NCBI GenBank assembly: GCA_022072165.1 | Contig: JAJVIF010000001.1 | Location: forward strand, 1,488,001-1,552,000 | Source: a bacterium | Lineage (GTDB): Bacteria; JAJVIF01 | Length of the DNA stretch: 64,000 nucleotides | Direction: 5' to 3' | Shown here: piece by piece, positions 27,108-35,643 of the stretch | How the letters are laid out: each line of letters starts with the position of its first letter | Position numbering within the stretch: the first letter of the stretch is position 1 | Program-made: the position numbers and the translations under genes | Notes under the pieces: model-generated | Seen by the model: only the letters and a program-made list of their open reading frames with translations | Told to the model about the DNA's origin: nothing | Database searches by the model: none

Positions 27108-29831
27108 CTAACGCAGGAAACTGATGAGACTGGGTTGCAGGACTCTGGCACCGACCTGGAGGGCGGCCTCCAGCGTCGCCTGATCGGCAGAGAGCTTCGT
27201 GATGACCTCGGCGATGTTGACCGCCTCCAGGCTGGCCCGCAGGCCCTGCAGATTCGCCGTGCTGTCGATGAGGACGGAAGTCGTAAGTTGCAGACGATTG
27301 CTGCGGGCACCCACCAGCGACTCAATGGCCAGGACGTTTTCCAGATCGAGATCGAGCTTCGCCAGCTCACTGGTATTGGCACGCTCGGCCCGACGGGGGT
27401 CGAGCATCGCTCCGCTGCGCAACTCGGTCCTGATCGGCAGGGTGCCTGGCAGCTCGCCAAAAATCTGGTTGAAGACGGTCCGTGGCTGCCCCTGAGGGGC
27501 GGCTGCTGTGATCGCAAAGTTGGTGATCGCGCCCAGCCCCGTGTTCTGAATGCTCAGTCGTCCATCGCGACCCAGGCTGACGATAGCCTGACTCCCCAGG
27601 ATGCGTCCGATTTCATCGGCCACACTTCCCAGAGTCTCGCCCGCCCGATGCTGGAACGAGTAAGTCTGACCATTCGCCGTCACGGTGATGAGATCGTTGT
27701 CAAAGAGCCCCAGGGGCTCGCCGGACACGGTCGTGAGTTCCTTGGCGATAGCCGACCGGTCGGCGATGTCGAGGAGGGAATCACGGAGCCCCATCAAGTC
27801 GCGGAACAGATTGCGGGGAGCCTGCTCGGTCCCCTCCCCCGGCGCGACTCCAGCCCCTTCAAGCGCACTGAAAGTGCCGAAGCCGAGGTCCGCCAGCAGA
27901 TCGCCCCCCAGGATCAGATCACCAGCGTGATACTGGCTTCCCTCGCCCACAGTCCGCAGCACGATGGGGCTGTTCGGTGCCAGGGTCTGGGTTTCAAAGA
28001 TCACTTGGCCTGCCGCTTCCGGCTGCTGGATCAGGGCATTGTTAAGCGCGGCGGCGACTGCCTGACTGTTTGGATAACTCCCGAGGGCCATCACGAAACT
28101 TAAGGGTCCGGTCTGGATGCCGCTCTTCGACACCGATGGCCCCAGGTCGAGGGTGAAGCCCCGGAACGTGGGAGTCGTGGTCAGGGGCAGGGTCGGCGCA
28201 GCCCCACCAGTGAGGCTGGCAGCGCGGTCGGTGAAGCCGCCGAACGACGCCAGGACACCGGGGATGAGATCGACCAGGGCCAGTTGCGACGTGTCGATCT
28301 GCCCCCCACGGGTGGTGGTCTCGAACTCCAGTCGCCCATCGACCAGCCGGACTTCTACCGCGCCCCGGAGTCGGACATCGGCCCGAATCTGGGCATTGAT
28401 TTCGTTCACCAGGTCCGAGAGGCTGCCGGTATTCGCGGCCCGCAGGTCGATTTCGATGGGACCCTGTTCCAGCCCTGAGGGTGTGACCAGCGGTCCCAGG
28501 TCAATGGCGAAACGATCGGTCCCATCGGTCCCGACAATCGAGGCGTTGGTGAGGGCGGCTGGTCCAGGACCCGCCACCAGATTAAGTGTCGCGCTGTCCG
28601 CCGCCGTATCGACCTGCCCATCGATGGTCCCGCCGACCTGGAGGTCCGCCAGGCCGATGCTGGCACCATTGCGCCAGGTCCGGAGCTCCAGTGTGCCGCC
28701 AAGGTCATTGACGATGATCTTGCGCGGTCCGAAAGTCAGATCGATCTGCTCCTGGATAGCAGTCGCCAGGTCTGCCGTGGAGGCATAGATGCCGTGGGGG
28801 ATCCGGATGGTCCGGGAAAGCGCGGTCCCCTCATTGGCGTTCGGTCCAAGATGGAGATTCAGAATGTCGTTGTCGCCGGTGATCTCCAGATTTACTACCG
28901 GACCCGCCGCATTGAAGATGGCCGGCGTGCTGTCGATCAGCGGCAGGGTGCCACCAGCCACCGGGTCCTGTGCGTGGGTGTAAGCCCCCCGGAGGCTCAG
29001 TCCCAATGCCTGCAGGAGGCGTCCACCCTGGTTGTCGGCGAAGGTGACGCCCTTCACGGCGTAGTCCGACACGACTTCCAGCGTGCCGCTACGAATGCGG
29101 GCTGATGCGCCCAACCCCGTAGTGAGATTGATCCGGCGCTCGAAGTCCCGTAGGGTGTCGCGGGGACCGACCGGAATGTCGGTGTCGTTCAGACGGAGGG
29201 TGCCGCTGAAGCCCAGGGGCGTACTGACCGGCAACGGCTTCCCGGTCCGTCCGGCGGTCTGCTCCAGGAAAATCTCATCGCCGGTGAAGTTGATGCCGAA
29301 GCGGGAATTCGCTCCGACTCGTCGCGCCAGCGACTGCTGATTCCCGCTGTAAAGGATGTCTTCGACCTGGCCATCGGAGAGCGCATCGAACAGATCAAAC
29401 GGCCGGGTAAGGGTCTCGGTTCCGGCGAAGAGATAGCGTCCGCTGAGCTGAGAGTTCCCGGTGAGGACGAGGTCCCGCAGATACTGATCGAGCTGGCCGC
29501 CAATGGAAGCGCGGTCGGCCCGGTTGAGAGAGCCATTGGCTCCCTGGAGCGCCAAGGTCCGGCTTTCCCGGACGGTAGTCACAACACTCTGCAGTCGCTG
29601 GTCGAGAAAATCGATCTGAGTCAGCCCATCGGTGATGCTCGCCTGGTACTGGGTGATCGCCGTGAGCTGGGTCCGATAGCCCAGGATCCGATTGATGTCG
29701 AGGGGACTGTCCGAGGGACGCTGAAAGTTCAGACCGGTGGTGAGCCGGATCTGATTCTGCTCCAGTCGTCGGGCGACGATGTTCAGATTCCGGAGAAAAG
29801 TGCTGTTCAGGCTGAGTTGCGTGACCCGCAT
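27108..29831 (-). CDS. flgL: Giant flagellar hook-associated protein 3 (FlgL)
   Basis: The protein joins hook to filament. The N-terminus (MRVTQLSLNSTFLRNLNIVARRLEQNQIRLTTGLNFQRPSDSP, shortened) and C-terminus (LAKLDLDLENVLAIESLVGARSNRLQLTTSVL and a final helical LEAALQVGARVLQPSLISFLR) have the flagellin-like coiled coils of FlgL. At 907 residues it is about three times the usual 300. Residues from about 170 to 790 are inserted beta-rich repeats (repeated FTLDLGPxVxxSGIQTGPLSF-like and DRFAIDLGPLVTPSGLEQGPIEIDLRA units), presumably surface-exposed domains. It is 11 bp downstream of flgK. Confidence 0.92.
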   Translation of the reverse strand: MRVTQLSLNSTFLRNLNIVARRLEQNQIRLTTGLNFQRPSDSPLDINRILGYRTQLTAITQYQASITDGLTQIDFLDQRLQSVVTTVRESRTLALQGANGSLNRADRASIGGQLDQYLRDLVLTGNSQLSGRYLFAGTETLTRPFDLFDALSDGQVEDILYSGNQQSLARRVGANSRFGINFTGDEIFLEQTAGRTGKPLPVSTPLGFSGTLRLNDTDIPVGPRDTLRDFERRINLTTGLGASARIRSGTLEVVSDYAVKGVTFADNQGGRLLQALGLSLRGAYTHAQDPVAGGTLPLIDSTPAIFNAAGPVVNLEITGDNDILNLHLGPNANEGTALSRTIRIPHGIYASTADLATAIQEQIDLTFGPRKIIVNDLGGTLELRTWRNGASIGLADLQVGGTIDGQVDTAADSATLNLVAGPGPAALTNASIVGTDGTDRFAIDLGPLVTPSGLEQGPIEIDLRAANTGSLSDLVNEINAQIRADVRLRGAVEVRLVDGRLEFETTTRGGQIDTSQLALVDLIPGVLASFGGFTDRAASLTGGAAPTLPLTTTPTFRGFTLDLGPSVSKSGIQTGPLSFVMALGSYPNSQAVAAALNNALIQQPEAAGQVIFETQTLAPNSPIVLRTVGEGSQYHAGDLILGGDLLADLGFGTFSALEGAGVAPGEGTEQAPRNLFRDLMGLRDSLLDIADRSAIAKELTTVSGEPLGLFDNDLITVTANGQTYSFQHRAGETLGSVADEIGRILGSQAIVSLGRDGRLSIQNTGLGAITNFAITAAAPQGQPRTVFNQIFGELPGTLPIRTELRSGAMLDPRRAERANTSELAKLDLDLENVLAIESLVGARSNRLQLTTSVLIDSTANLQGLRASLEAVNIAEVITKLSADQATLEAALQVGARVLQPSLISFLR

Positions 29832-29842
29832 CTGATGACTCC

Positions 29843-31651
29843 TTAGCGGATCAGTCCGAGGATCGTGTCGTAGATCCCCTGGAGTGTGGTGACGATGCGT
29901 GCGCTGGCCTCGTAAGCCTTCTGGAACTTGATCAGTTCGACCGCTTCCTCATCGAGATTGACCGCCGACACACTCTGGCGCAGGGCGTTCGCCTGATCGG
30001 TCAGGGCAGTCTGATTCTGGACCGCCCGCTGATTCGCCTGGGAGAGGGTGCCGAGGAGGCTGACGGTTGTGTTAAAGAAGCCGGCGAAGCTGCCGCCATC
30101 GCTGAAGAGATCCAGCCGGTCATCCAGGTCGGAGATGGCCAGCGCGCCCTGGTTGTCCCCGACTCCGGCAAACTCGCCGGGAATCAGCTCGCCGGCCGCA
30201 GCGATGAGTCCGGTGTCCTCCAGCAGGGGGCCATAGAGCGTCGTTTCGATCATCGCGCCCCGATAGGTCGCCCGGGCGAGGGTGTCAACATTCGCGACTC
30301 CCGGTGTCGACATACCGAGGACTGTCAGGGCGTTGCTGGTGCCATTGCGGACCGAAATTTCAGTCTCTTTGCCGGGTGGGTTGTAGAGATCGAAGCGGAC
30401 AAACTGACCGGCAAAGTCATCGCTGATGACCGCCCGGACCTGCGACTGCCCCTGGTTAATCCGCTCCAGCAACTGCCCCAGCGTGATGCCCTCGTTGGGG
30501 TCAACATCGGCATCATTGAGCTGGAAGCTCCGGCCCTGCACTTCGAACGTCCCCGCCGTAATCCCGAGCGTGCCGATACGGGTCTCCGGTCCGACGCCCA
30601 GTGTGGGAAAGGCAGCAGCGAGGTCGACACTGCTCGTGCGGCGCTGCGTGACGATCTCCTGGAAGAAGGGTCGACCGTTCACCCCATCGAGACCGTAGTG
30701 CTTGCGATGGGTGTAGTTGACGCGATTCACCAGCGCACTGGCGAGTTCGTTGAGTCGTCCTGCGATCCGCGGCAGCACCTCATCGCGCAATGTCAGAAAG
30801 CCCTTGAGCTGGCCTTCGGGGAGGGGCACTGTCGACCGGGTTTCCCGAATCCGCAGGGTGGGTCCCAGACTCGGGTCATTGGGATTCGGCAGGGTTTCCA
30901 GATGCAGCCCGCGGGTCTTGCTCACGATCTTGATGCCGGTGAGCTGGACATCGACCTGGCCGTTCCCCGACGGAACCGCCTGGACCGGCAGGATCTTTGC
31001 CAGGTCATCGATCAGGAGGTCGCGACGATCTGCGAGGTCGTTCGCCTGCTGGCCTGAAGCTTCGACTGCCGCGATCTGCCGGTTGAGGTCGGCGATCTGA
31101 TCGATCAGCCCATTGGCTTCCCGGACCCGCCCTTCGATGAGGACATCCTGATCCCGACGGAGGCGATCGATCTGCGCTGCAACATCCCGGAAGGTCCGGA
31201 GCAACGACTCGGTGTTCGTAATCAGCTGTGTACGGGCTGGTCGGGACTCCGGCGTGTTGGCAACATTGTTCCAGCCGGAGAAAAACTCTCCCATCAGCGT
31301 GCCGATGCCGGTGTCAGTCGGTTCGTTCAGCAGGGTTTCCAGCTGCGAGAAGACCAGAGTCTGGCTCGTCACGGTCTCCAGGGCGCTTGACTGCCGACGG
31401 TAGATGCTGTCCAGAAACTCATCCCGCAGTCGGGAGATGCTGGTGACGATGGGTCCCTGACCGATCTGGCCAGGAATGGCGTTGAAGCCAGGATACGCCA
31501 GGGCGGGAGCGGGAATGACATTGGCCCGCTGCCGGGTGAAGCCGGGCGTGCCGGCGTTGGTGATGTTGTGCCCCGTGACATCCAGGCCCCGCTGAGCAGC
31601 CTGGAGCCCACGCACCGCTGTGTTGAGACCCATCCAGGTGGAGTAGACCAT
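29843..31651 (-). CDS. flgK: Flagellar hook-associated protein 1 (FlgK)
   Basis: A 602-residue FlgK. The N-terminal rod-like motif STWMGLNTAVRGLQAAQRGLDVTGHNITNAGTPGFTRQ and the C-terminal AVNLDEEAVELIKFQKAYEASARIVTTLQ are diagnostic of the FlgK/FlgE axial family. Length and organisation are near normal, unlike the neighbouring FlgL and FliD. It is 5 bp downstream of flgN and 11 bp upstream of flgL, in one transcript. Confidence 0.97.
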   Translation of the reverse strand: MVYSTWMGLNTAVRGLQAAQRGLDVTGHNITNAGTPGFTRQRANVIPAPALAYPGFNAIPGQIGQGPIVTSISRLRDEFLDSIYRRQSSALETVTSQTLVFSQLETLLNEPTDTGIGTLMGEFFSGWNNVANTPESRPARTQLITNTESLLRTFRDVAAQIDRLRRDQDVLIEGRVREANGLIDQIADLNRQIAAVEASGQQANDLADRRDLLIDDLAKILPVQAVPSGNGQVDVQLTGIKIVSKTRGLHLETLPNPNDPSLGPTLRIRETRSTVPLPEGQLKGFLTLRDEVLPRIAGRLNELASALVNRVNYTHRKHYGLDGVNGRPFFQEIVTQRRTSSVDLAAAFPTLGVGPETRIGTLGITAGTFEVQGRSFQLNDADVDPNEGITLGQLLERINQGQSQVRAVISDDFAGQFVRFDLYNPPGKETEISVRNGTSNALTVLGMSTPGVANVDTLARATYRGAMIETTLYGPLLEDTGLIAAAGELIPGEFAGVGDNQGALAISDLDDRLDLFSDGGSFAGFFNTTVSLLGTLSQANQRAVQNQTALTDQANALRQSVSAVNLDEEAVELIKFQKAYEASARIVTTLQGIYDTILGLIR

Positions 31652-31656
31652 GTGCG

Positions 31657-32208
31657 TCAGCCCCTGGCATCGAGGAGCGCCGCCCCGGTGGAGGGAGTCG
31701 TGGGCTGCCCGAGATCGTCGTAGCCCCCCTCGCCAGGTTGCGTCCCCTGCAGGGCATGGGCAAAGAGGAGCCAGGTCTGCTGCAGCACCTCGGCGTGCTG
31801 GGTAATCAGCAACTGATTCAGTTCATGTTGACGTTCCAGGCTGCTCATCAGCTCGCGCAATGCGCCCGCAGTCTCCGACAAGCGCCACTCCCAGTCGGAC
31901 CCCGGCAACAGCGCCTGGAGTCGCTGCAGCACGCCGGACACCGTGAGGGTGGCCTCGCCGGTGCCCTCCTGATACTCCGCTTCGAGCGCAGCGTATCTCT
32001 CCTGCTGGGGGCGATGCTCCTGTTCCCAAAGCAGAATCGCTTCCTGGGCAGTGGCGATCCCAGCAGGATTGCAGGCGATGAGCTGGGTTCCCATCTCCCG
32101 GGTCCAGCGCAGTGCGCTCTCCTGGGAGGCGACTTCAGTGAGGAGCCAGCGATGCAGGGACTGGCAGAATGCGCTGAGGTCCAGGGTCGGGGGAGCCAGA
32201 GTCGCCAT
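31657..32208 (-). CDS. flgN: FlgN-type export chaperone
   Basis: A 183-residue all-helical protein in the place of flgN (between flgM and flgK). FlgN binds the C-termini of FlgK and FlgL until export. Heptad-like helices (ALEAEYQEGTGEATLTVSGVLQRLQALL; LRELMSSLERQHELNQLLITQHAEVLQQTW) match the family pattern, including the C-terminal L-NQLL...E-L. Sequence similarity is weak, so position carries much of the call. A sigma-28-like promoter lies 39 bp upstream. Confidence 0.8.
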   Translation of the reverse strand: MATLAPPTLDLSAFCQSLHRWLLTEVASQESALRWTREMGTQLIACNPAGIATAQEAILLWEQEHRPQQERYAALEAEYQEGTGEATLTVSGVLQRLQALLPGSDWEWRLSETAGALRELMSSLERQHELNQLLITQHAEVLQQTWLLFAHALQGTQPGEGGYDDLGQPTTPSTGAALLDARG

Positions 32209-32246
32209 CTCTCACCTGCCGGACTACAAGTCGGGTGCTCAGGGTG

Positions 32247-32274
32247 ATATCGGCTCCCGCCACCCGTTTCTTGA
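32247..32274 (-). promoter_or_regulatory. Sigma-28-like promoter of flgN-flgK-flgL-fliW-csrA
   Basis: Minus strand TCAA (32274-32271), 16 bp, GCCGATAT (32254-32247). It precedes flgN by 39 bp. Confidence 0.65.
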
Positions 32275-32304
32275 ATCAAACCAGCATCGAATCAGTGCGA
32301 CGCG

Positions 32305-32338
32305 ATCAAAACAAAGCCCCTCCGCTTGGGGAGGGGCT
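32305..32338 (-). terminator. Rho-independent terminator after flgM
   Basis: On the minus strand the 9-bp stem AGCCCCTCC/GGAGGGGCT with a 6-nt loop is followed by TTTGTTTTG. It separates flgM from the flgN transcript. Confidence 0.85.
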
Positions 32339-32366
32339 GGGCTGGCTTTCATCGATCCAGGGAGGA

Positions 32367-32642
32367 CTAGTAGGCGGGTTCTAGACCGAAGAGAATCCGG
32401 GCGAGCTCCCCGGGGTCGGGCTCGTAGGTGCCGTTGGCGACCTGCTGCTGTAACTCCGCCACCCGCGGATTGGGGACCGCTGGCTCCGTGAGCTTCGAGC
32501 GGAGACGGCTCACCAGGAGGGCGTCCGCCCCGACCTCGACGGTATCCCGTGGGGCAGCTGATGGCATCGCCTCTGCGGGCCGGGCCTTGGCCGGCTTCTT
32601 GAGCTGGGGAATCTCCCCGGGGCCGATTTCTGGGATCTTCAT
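32367..32642 (-). CDS. flgM: Anti-sigma-28 factor FlgM
   Basis: A 91-residue FlgM, which holds FliA (sigma-28) inactive until exported through the finished hook. The C-terminal sigma-binding half reads DALLVSRLRSKL...PNPRVAELQQQVANGTYEPDPGELARILF; the R-V-x-x-L-x-x-x-V-x-x-G-x-Y signature is diagnostic. The N-terminal half is disordered and proline-rich as usual. It has its own sigma-28-like promoter and terminator, a standard negative feedback loop. Confidence 0.93.
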   Translation of the reverse strand: MKIPEIGPGEIPQLKKPAKARPAEAMPSAAPRDTVEVGADALLVSRLRSKLTEPAVPNPRVAELQQQVANGTYEPDPGELARILFGLEPAY

Positions 32643-32679
32643 CGCGTTGCTCCTGGCGTCCTACGGAGCGCCACCTGTT

Positions 32680-32706
32680 ATGTCGGCAGGTTTGCCCCGG
32701 GCTTTA
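32680..32706 (-). promoter_or_regulatory. Sigma-28-like promoter of flgM
   Basis: Minus strand TAAA (32706-32703), 15 bp, GCCGACAT (32687-32680). The -35 is consensus and the -10 has the GCCGA core. About 40 bp upstream of flgM. Confidence 0.7.
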
Positions 32707-32759
32707 GCCGAAAATCGCGGCGATGGCACCAGTGTAACACGCAGAAACGCTATGGCGTA

Positions 32760-33188
32760 CTAGCGATACCGCTGCCGAAACTGGGTTGCAAAGGCTCCGG
32801 AAGGCTTCGCCGGCTCGTTGCTGGGTCTCCCCGACGGGATTTCCCGCGACTTTTCAAGGCTGTCAGCCACCTGACGACCCAGCGAGGCGAGGCAGCTATT
32901 GCAGTATTCCCCTCGGGTGATCTGGGTCCCGCATTTGTGACAGGGATAGCCTGCCCCGGTCATTCCCTCTGGCTCCAGGAGCCCGGCGGTGATGAACTCC
33001 CGGATCCGCTGGGCCGGGACCTCTGTCGCTTCCACCACCCGGTCCATGTGGATGCCGGGATTGCCCTTCACGAAGTCGCGGACCAGTTTCCAGTCCCGTT
33101 CCTGGGCATCCAGGCATCCCTGGCAGCGTCGCGCCCCCCCCCGGGAGTCAAACATCCGGTTGCATTCGAAGCAGTTCGCCAAAACCAT
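32760..33188 (-). CDS. Flagellar operon zinc-finger protein (YvyF/TIGR03826-like)
   Basis: A 142-residue protein with an N-terminal zinc-binding CFECNRMF...CQGC, a winged-helix-like centre (VRDFVKGNPGIHMDRVVEATEVPAQRIREFITAGLLEPEG) and a second zinc ribbon CHKCGTQITRGEYCNSCL. This layout and the position next to flgM match YvyF of the Bacillus comF-yvyF-flgM region (TIGR03826). Its exact role is not established. The ATG at 33188 is chosen because GGAGG lies upstream and the family starts M-x-x-x-NCxxC. Confidence 0.85.
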   Translation of the reverse strand: MVLANCFECNRMFDSRGGARRCQGCLDAQERDWKLVRDFVKGNPGIHMDRVVEATEVPAQRIREFITAGLLEPEGMTGAGYPCHKCGTQITRGEYCNSCLASLGRQVADSLEKSREIPSGRPSNEPAKPSGAFATQFRQRYR

Positions 33189-33277
33189 GTTGAGGTTGCC
33201 TCCGGCACACGCAGTCCCCTGCTGCCGACAGGGCAACAGGATGCTGCATTAGAGTCGGCAGTTCGGGAGCGCGGGAC

Positions 33278-33703
33278 TTAAAGAAGCGTAATGGAAGCCG
33301 ACGCCTTTGCGGCTTCATCCCGAATCAGGACTTCATAGATCATCCGTCCCAGCCCCAGGCCCTGGTCCTTACCGCCCGCCATCGCATTGCCGAGTTCATC
33401 GAAGGCAAAGCCCTTCAGAAACTGGCTCTGGGCCGACTCACCAAACGCCCCTTTGCCCAGGGAGCCCTGAATGCGACGCATGATCATCCTGAGAAAGACC
33501 CCTTCCAGCGCTTCCGCCTGGGTGTCGATGTGCCGACGCTCCTGCTCGGACAGCAACGCTTCCGCATCAGCCAGCGTCCGGGGGCGAGCACGCCGTTCCT
33601 CACCGGCGTCAGGCAGCCGAAAGGCTGAAGTGGCTGAAGGCTGCGTCGTCCTGTCTGCGGGATGCGGGGCCGGAAGTGCCGGGGTGAGCGCGCTGATCTG
33701 CAT
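33278..33703 (-). CDS. flgJ: Rod-binding protein (FlgJ N-terminal domain only)
   Basis: A 141-residue protein holding only the rod-capping half of FlgJ: EALEGVFLRMIMRRIQGSLGKGAFGESAQSQFLKGFAFDELGNAMAGGKDQGLGLGRMIYE carries the family's F-x-x-M-x-x-x-x-R, F-D-E and G-G-G-L-G-x-x-(I/L) pattern. The muramidase domain of proteobacterial FlgJ is absent, so a separate enzyme must open the peptidoglycan for the rod. It is 5 bp downstream of flgI. Confidence 0.9.
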   Translation of the reverse strand: MQISALTPALPAPHPADRTTQPSATSAFRLPDAGEERRARPRTLADAEALLSEQERRHIDTQAEALEGVFLRMIMRRIQGSLGKGAFGESAQSQFLKGFAFDELGNAMAGGKDQGLGLGRMIYEVLIRDEAAKASASITLL

Positions 33704-33708
33704 GGCGA

Positions 33709-34983
33709 CTAGATCACCACCAGTTCGGCATCAATGGCACCAGCCGTTTTTAAGGACTGCAGAATTGCCACCGCATCCCGGATGCTGCCACCGACACTGG
33801 TGACTGCATCCAGCAAATCTTCAATGGTGCTGATGAGTTTGCGTGTCGCAGGGGACTCTGTCAGCTCCACCGAGGCTCCCGGCGTGACCGCAGTCGAGCC
33901 ACCCCCCAGAGGAGTCGTTGGCTGACTGACCGCGAAGCCCTCGGTGACCGTGATCGTGACATTTCCATGCGCGACATTCACCGGCTTGATCCGGACTTGG
34001 TGCCCCGCCACGATGGTGCCGTTGCGCTCATTGATCACGATCCGGGCAGGGATATCAGTCGCGACCTGGACCTGCTCCACGGTCGCCAGGAAATCGACAA
34101 AGCTCCCCCGGAACGACGCCGGCATCTGCAGGGCGATCCGCTGGGCATCTTCGGCGACTGCCAGACTCCCCGGAACTGACAGATTCAACGCGGCGGCGGC
34201 CCGCTGGGCGGTGGTGAAGTCGGGCTCCTTGAGGGTCCAGTAAAGCCGTCCCCCACGCGGCAGGTCGCTGGCGACCGGGCGTTCGATGAGGGCACCGTTC
34301 ATGACCCGTCCGACTGTCAGAAAGTTCTTCTGCGCTGAGGATTTCGCGCCGCCGCTCCCGCCGCTCGCCCCAACCGCACCCAGCGTAATGGGACCCTGGG
34401 CCAGCGCGATCAACTCGCCGTTCGGCGCCTTCAGCGGACTGAGCAACAGGATGCCGCCCTCCAGCGACTTGGTGCTGCCCATCGCCGAGACCGTCAGGTC
34501 GAGGGTGTCGCCGACCTGCACGAAAGGGGGCACTTCTGCAGTCAGGGTCACGGCGGTGGCGTTTTTGCCTTTGAGCAGCGCGGTCTCCAGCGGGAGGTCC
34601 TGACGCTTCAGGAAGTTGCTGATGATTTGGGAAGTCATGCGGGAGTCATCGCCGGTCCCGGCGAGTCCGACCACCACACCGACCCCATAGAGCTGATTGG
34701 TCCGCAGTCCACCGACCTTTCCAATGTCCTTGAGGCGGGGTCCCATACGGGGGTCGGTGAGACCCGTGAGATCCAGCGTGGCTTCCCCAGTCCCGCTGCC
34801 GGATCCGACCGGGAGTCCGAGGAGTCCGCCGCCCGTGCTCTCACTTCCAGCGGAGGCGATGTCGGCGAAAACTTCCGGGTCGTCCCGAACGACGCCATCC
34901 GCGCCATCGGCCCAGACCGAACCGGCAGAGAGCATCAGCAGAGAGCCGGCGATGAGGGCGATGAACCGTGTGCTGCGCTGCAT
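33709..34983 (-). CDS. flgI: Flagellar P-ring protein FlgI
   Basis: A 424-residue periplasmic ring protein with a signal peptide (FIALIAGSLLMLSAGSVWA). RLKDIGKVGGLRTNQLYGVGVVVGLAGTGDD, MTSQIISNFLKRQ, VTLTAEVPPFVQVGDTLDLTVSAMGS and the C-terminal SVGGSIRDAVAILQSLKTAGAIDAELVVI are FlgI hallmarks. A Ser/Gly-rich insertion of about 50 residues follows the signal peptide. Its presence implies a periplasm with peptidoglycan and an outer membrane. Confidence 0.97.
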   Translation of the reverse strand: MQRSTRFIALIAGSLLMLSAGSVWADGADGVVRDDPEVFADIASAGSESTGGGLLGLPVGSGSGTGEATLDLTGLTDPRMGPRLKDIGKVGGLRTNQLYGVGVVVGLAGTGDDSRMTSQIISNFLKRQDLPLETALLKGKNATAVTLTAEVPPFVQVGDTLDLTVSAMGSTKSLEGGILLLSPLKAPNGELIALAQGPITLGAVGASGGSGGAKSSAQKNFLTVGRVMNGALIERPVASDLPRGGRLYWTLKEPDFTTAQRAAAALNLSVPGSLAVAEDAQRIALQMPASFRGSFVDFLATVEQVQVATDIPARIVINERNGTIVAGHQVRIKPVNVAHGNVTITVTEGFAVSQPTTPLGGGSTAVTPGASVELTESPATRKLISTIEDLLDAVTSVGGSIRDAVAILQSLKTAGAIDAELVVI

Positions 34984-35017
34984 GAGAAACGCTCCCTGGG
35001 GGACGCTTGGAAAGAGG

Positions 35018-35641
35018 CTAGAAGAGCAGGTTGTAGAGCTTGCCGAGGATGCCGACCTTTTGTGAGCGACTCACGACACCCTTACCGGTGTAGTGGATCT
35101 CGACATCTGCCAGCTGGGTCGACAGCACGGTGTTTTCCGGCGCGATATCGAGAGTCCGCACCACGCCAGAAAGGGTCAGCGTCTCGGTTTCCTTGTTGAT
35201 CTGGATCGCGCGGACTCCCTCCACCTGGAGATGACCGTTGGGCAGGACTTCCCGCACGATGACAGTCAAGCGCCCGCTGAACTTCTGCCCGGCAGTGGTG
35301 GATGCTTTGGACTCGAACTCTTCCTTTGGCGAGATGTCCAGCGACTTCAACGGCTCGATCAGTCCATCCAGGCCTGTCAGGATGTCGAAGAACCCCTCGA
35401 CCCTGGCTTTCCCCGAATACTTCGGAGCCTTTTCAATGTCCGTGCCGACATTGCGGGAGGCGGTGGTGTTCTCGGCAATCAGGACCGTGAGGATGTCGCC
35501 GACCTGTCGCGCTGTCGTGTGCGTGAAAAGGTCGCCACCGGCAGGCGCAAAGAGGCTTTCGCTCTGGGCAGGGATGCCGCCAGCACCAACCAACGCCAGC
35601 GTGAGTCCAACAGTCAGCATGTGGGCATGCCAGGATCGCAT
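35018..35641 (-). CDS. flgH: Flagellar L-ring protein FlgH
   Basis: A 207-residue outer-membrane ring protein. SLFAPAGGDLFTHTTARQVGDILTVLIAENTTASRN and GSFSG-type LPNGHLQVEGVRAIQINKETETLTLSGVVR and QKVGILGKLYNLLF match FlgH. The signal peptide (LTVGLTLALVGAGGIPAQS) has no lipobox cysteine, and the protein contains no cysteine, so unlike proteobacterial FlgH it cannot be lipidated. It is 2 bp downstream of flgA and 34 bp upstream of flgI. Confidence 0.94.
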   Translation of the reverse strand: MRSWHAHMLTVGLTLALVGAGGIPAQSESLFAPAGGDLFTHTTARQVGDILTVLIAENTTASRNVGTDIEKAPKYSGKARVEGFFDILTGLDGLIEPLKSLDISPKEEFESKASTTAGQKFSGRLTVIVREVLPNGHLQVEGVRAIQINKETETLTLSGVVRTLDIAPENTVLSTQLADVEIHYTGKGVVSRSQKVGILGKLYNLLF

Positions 35642-35643
35642 GG

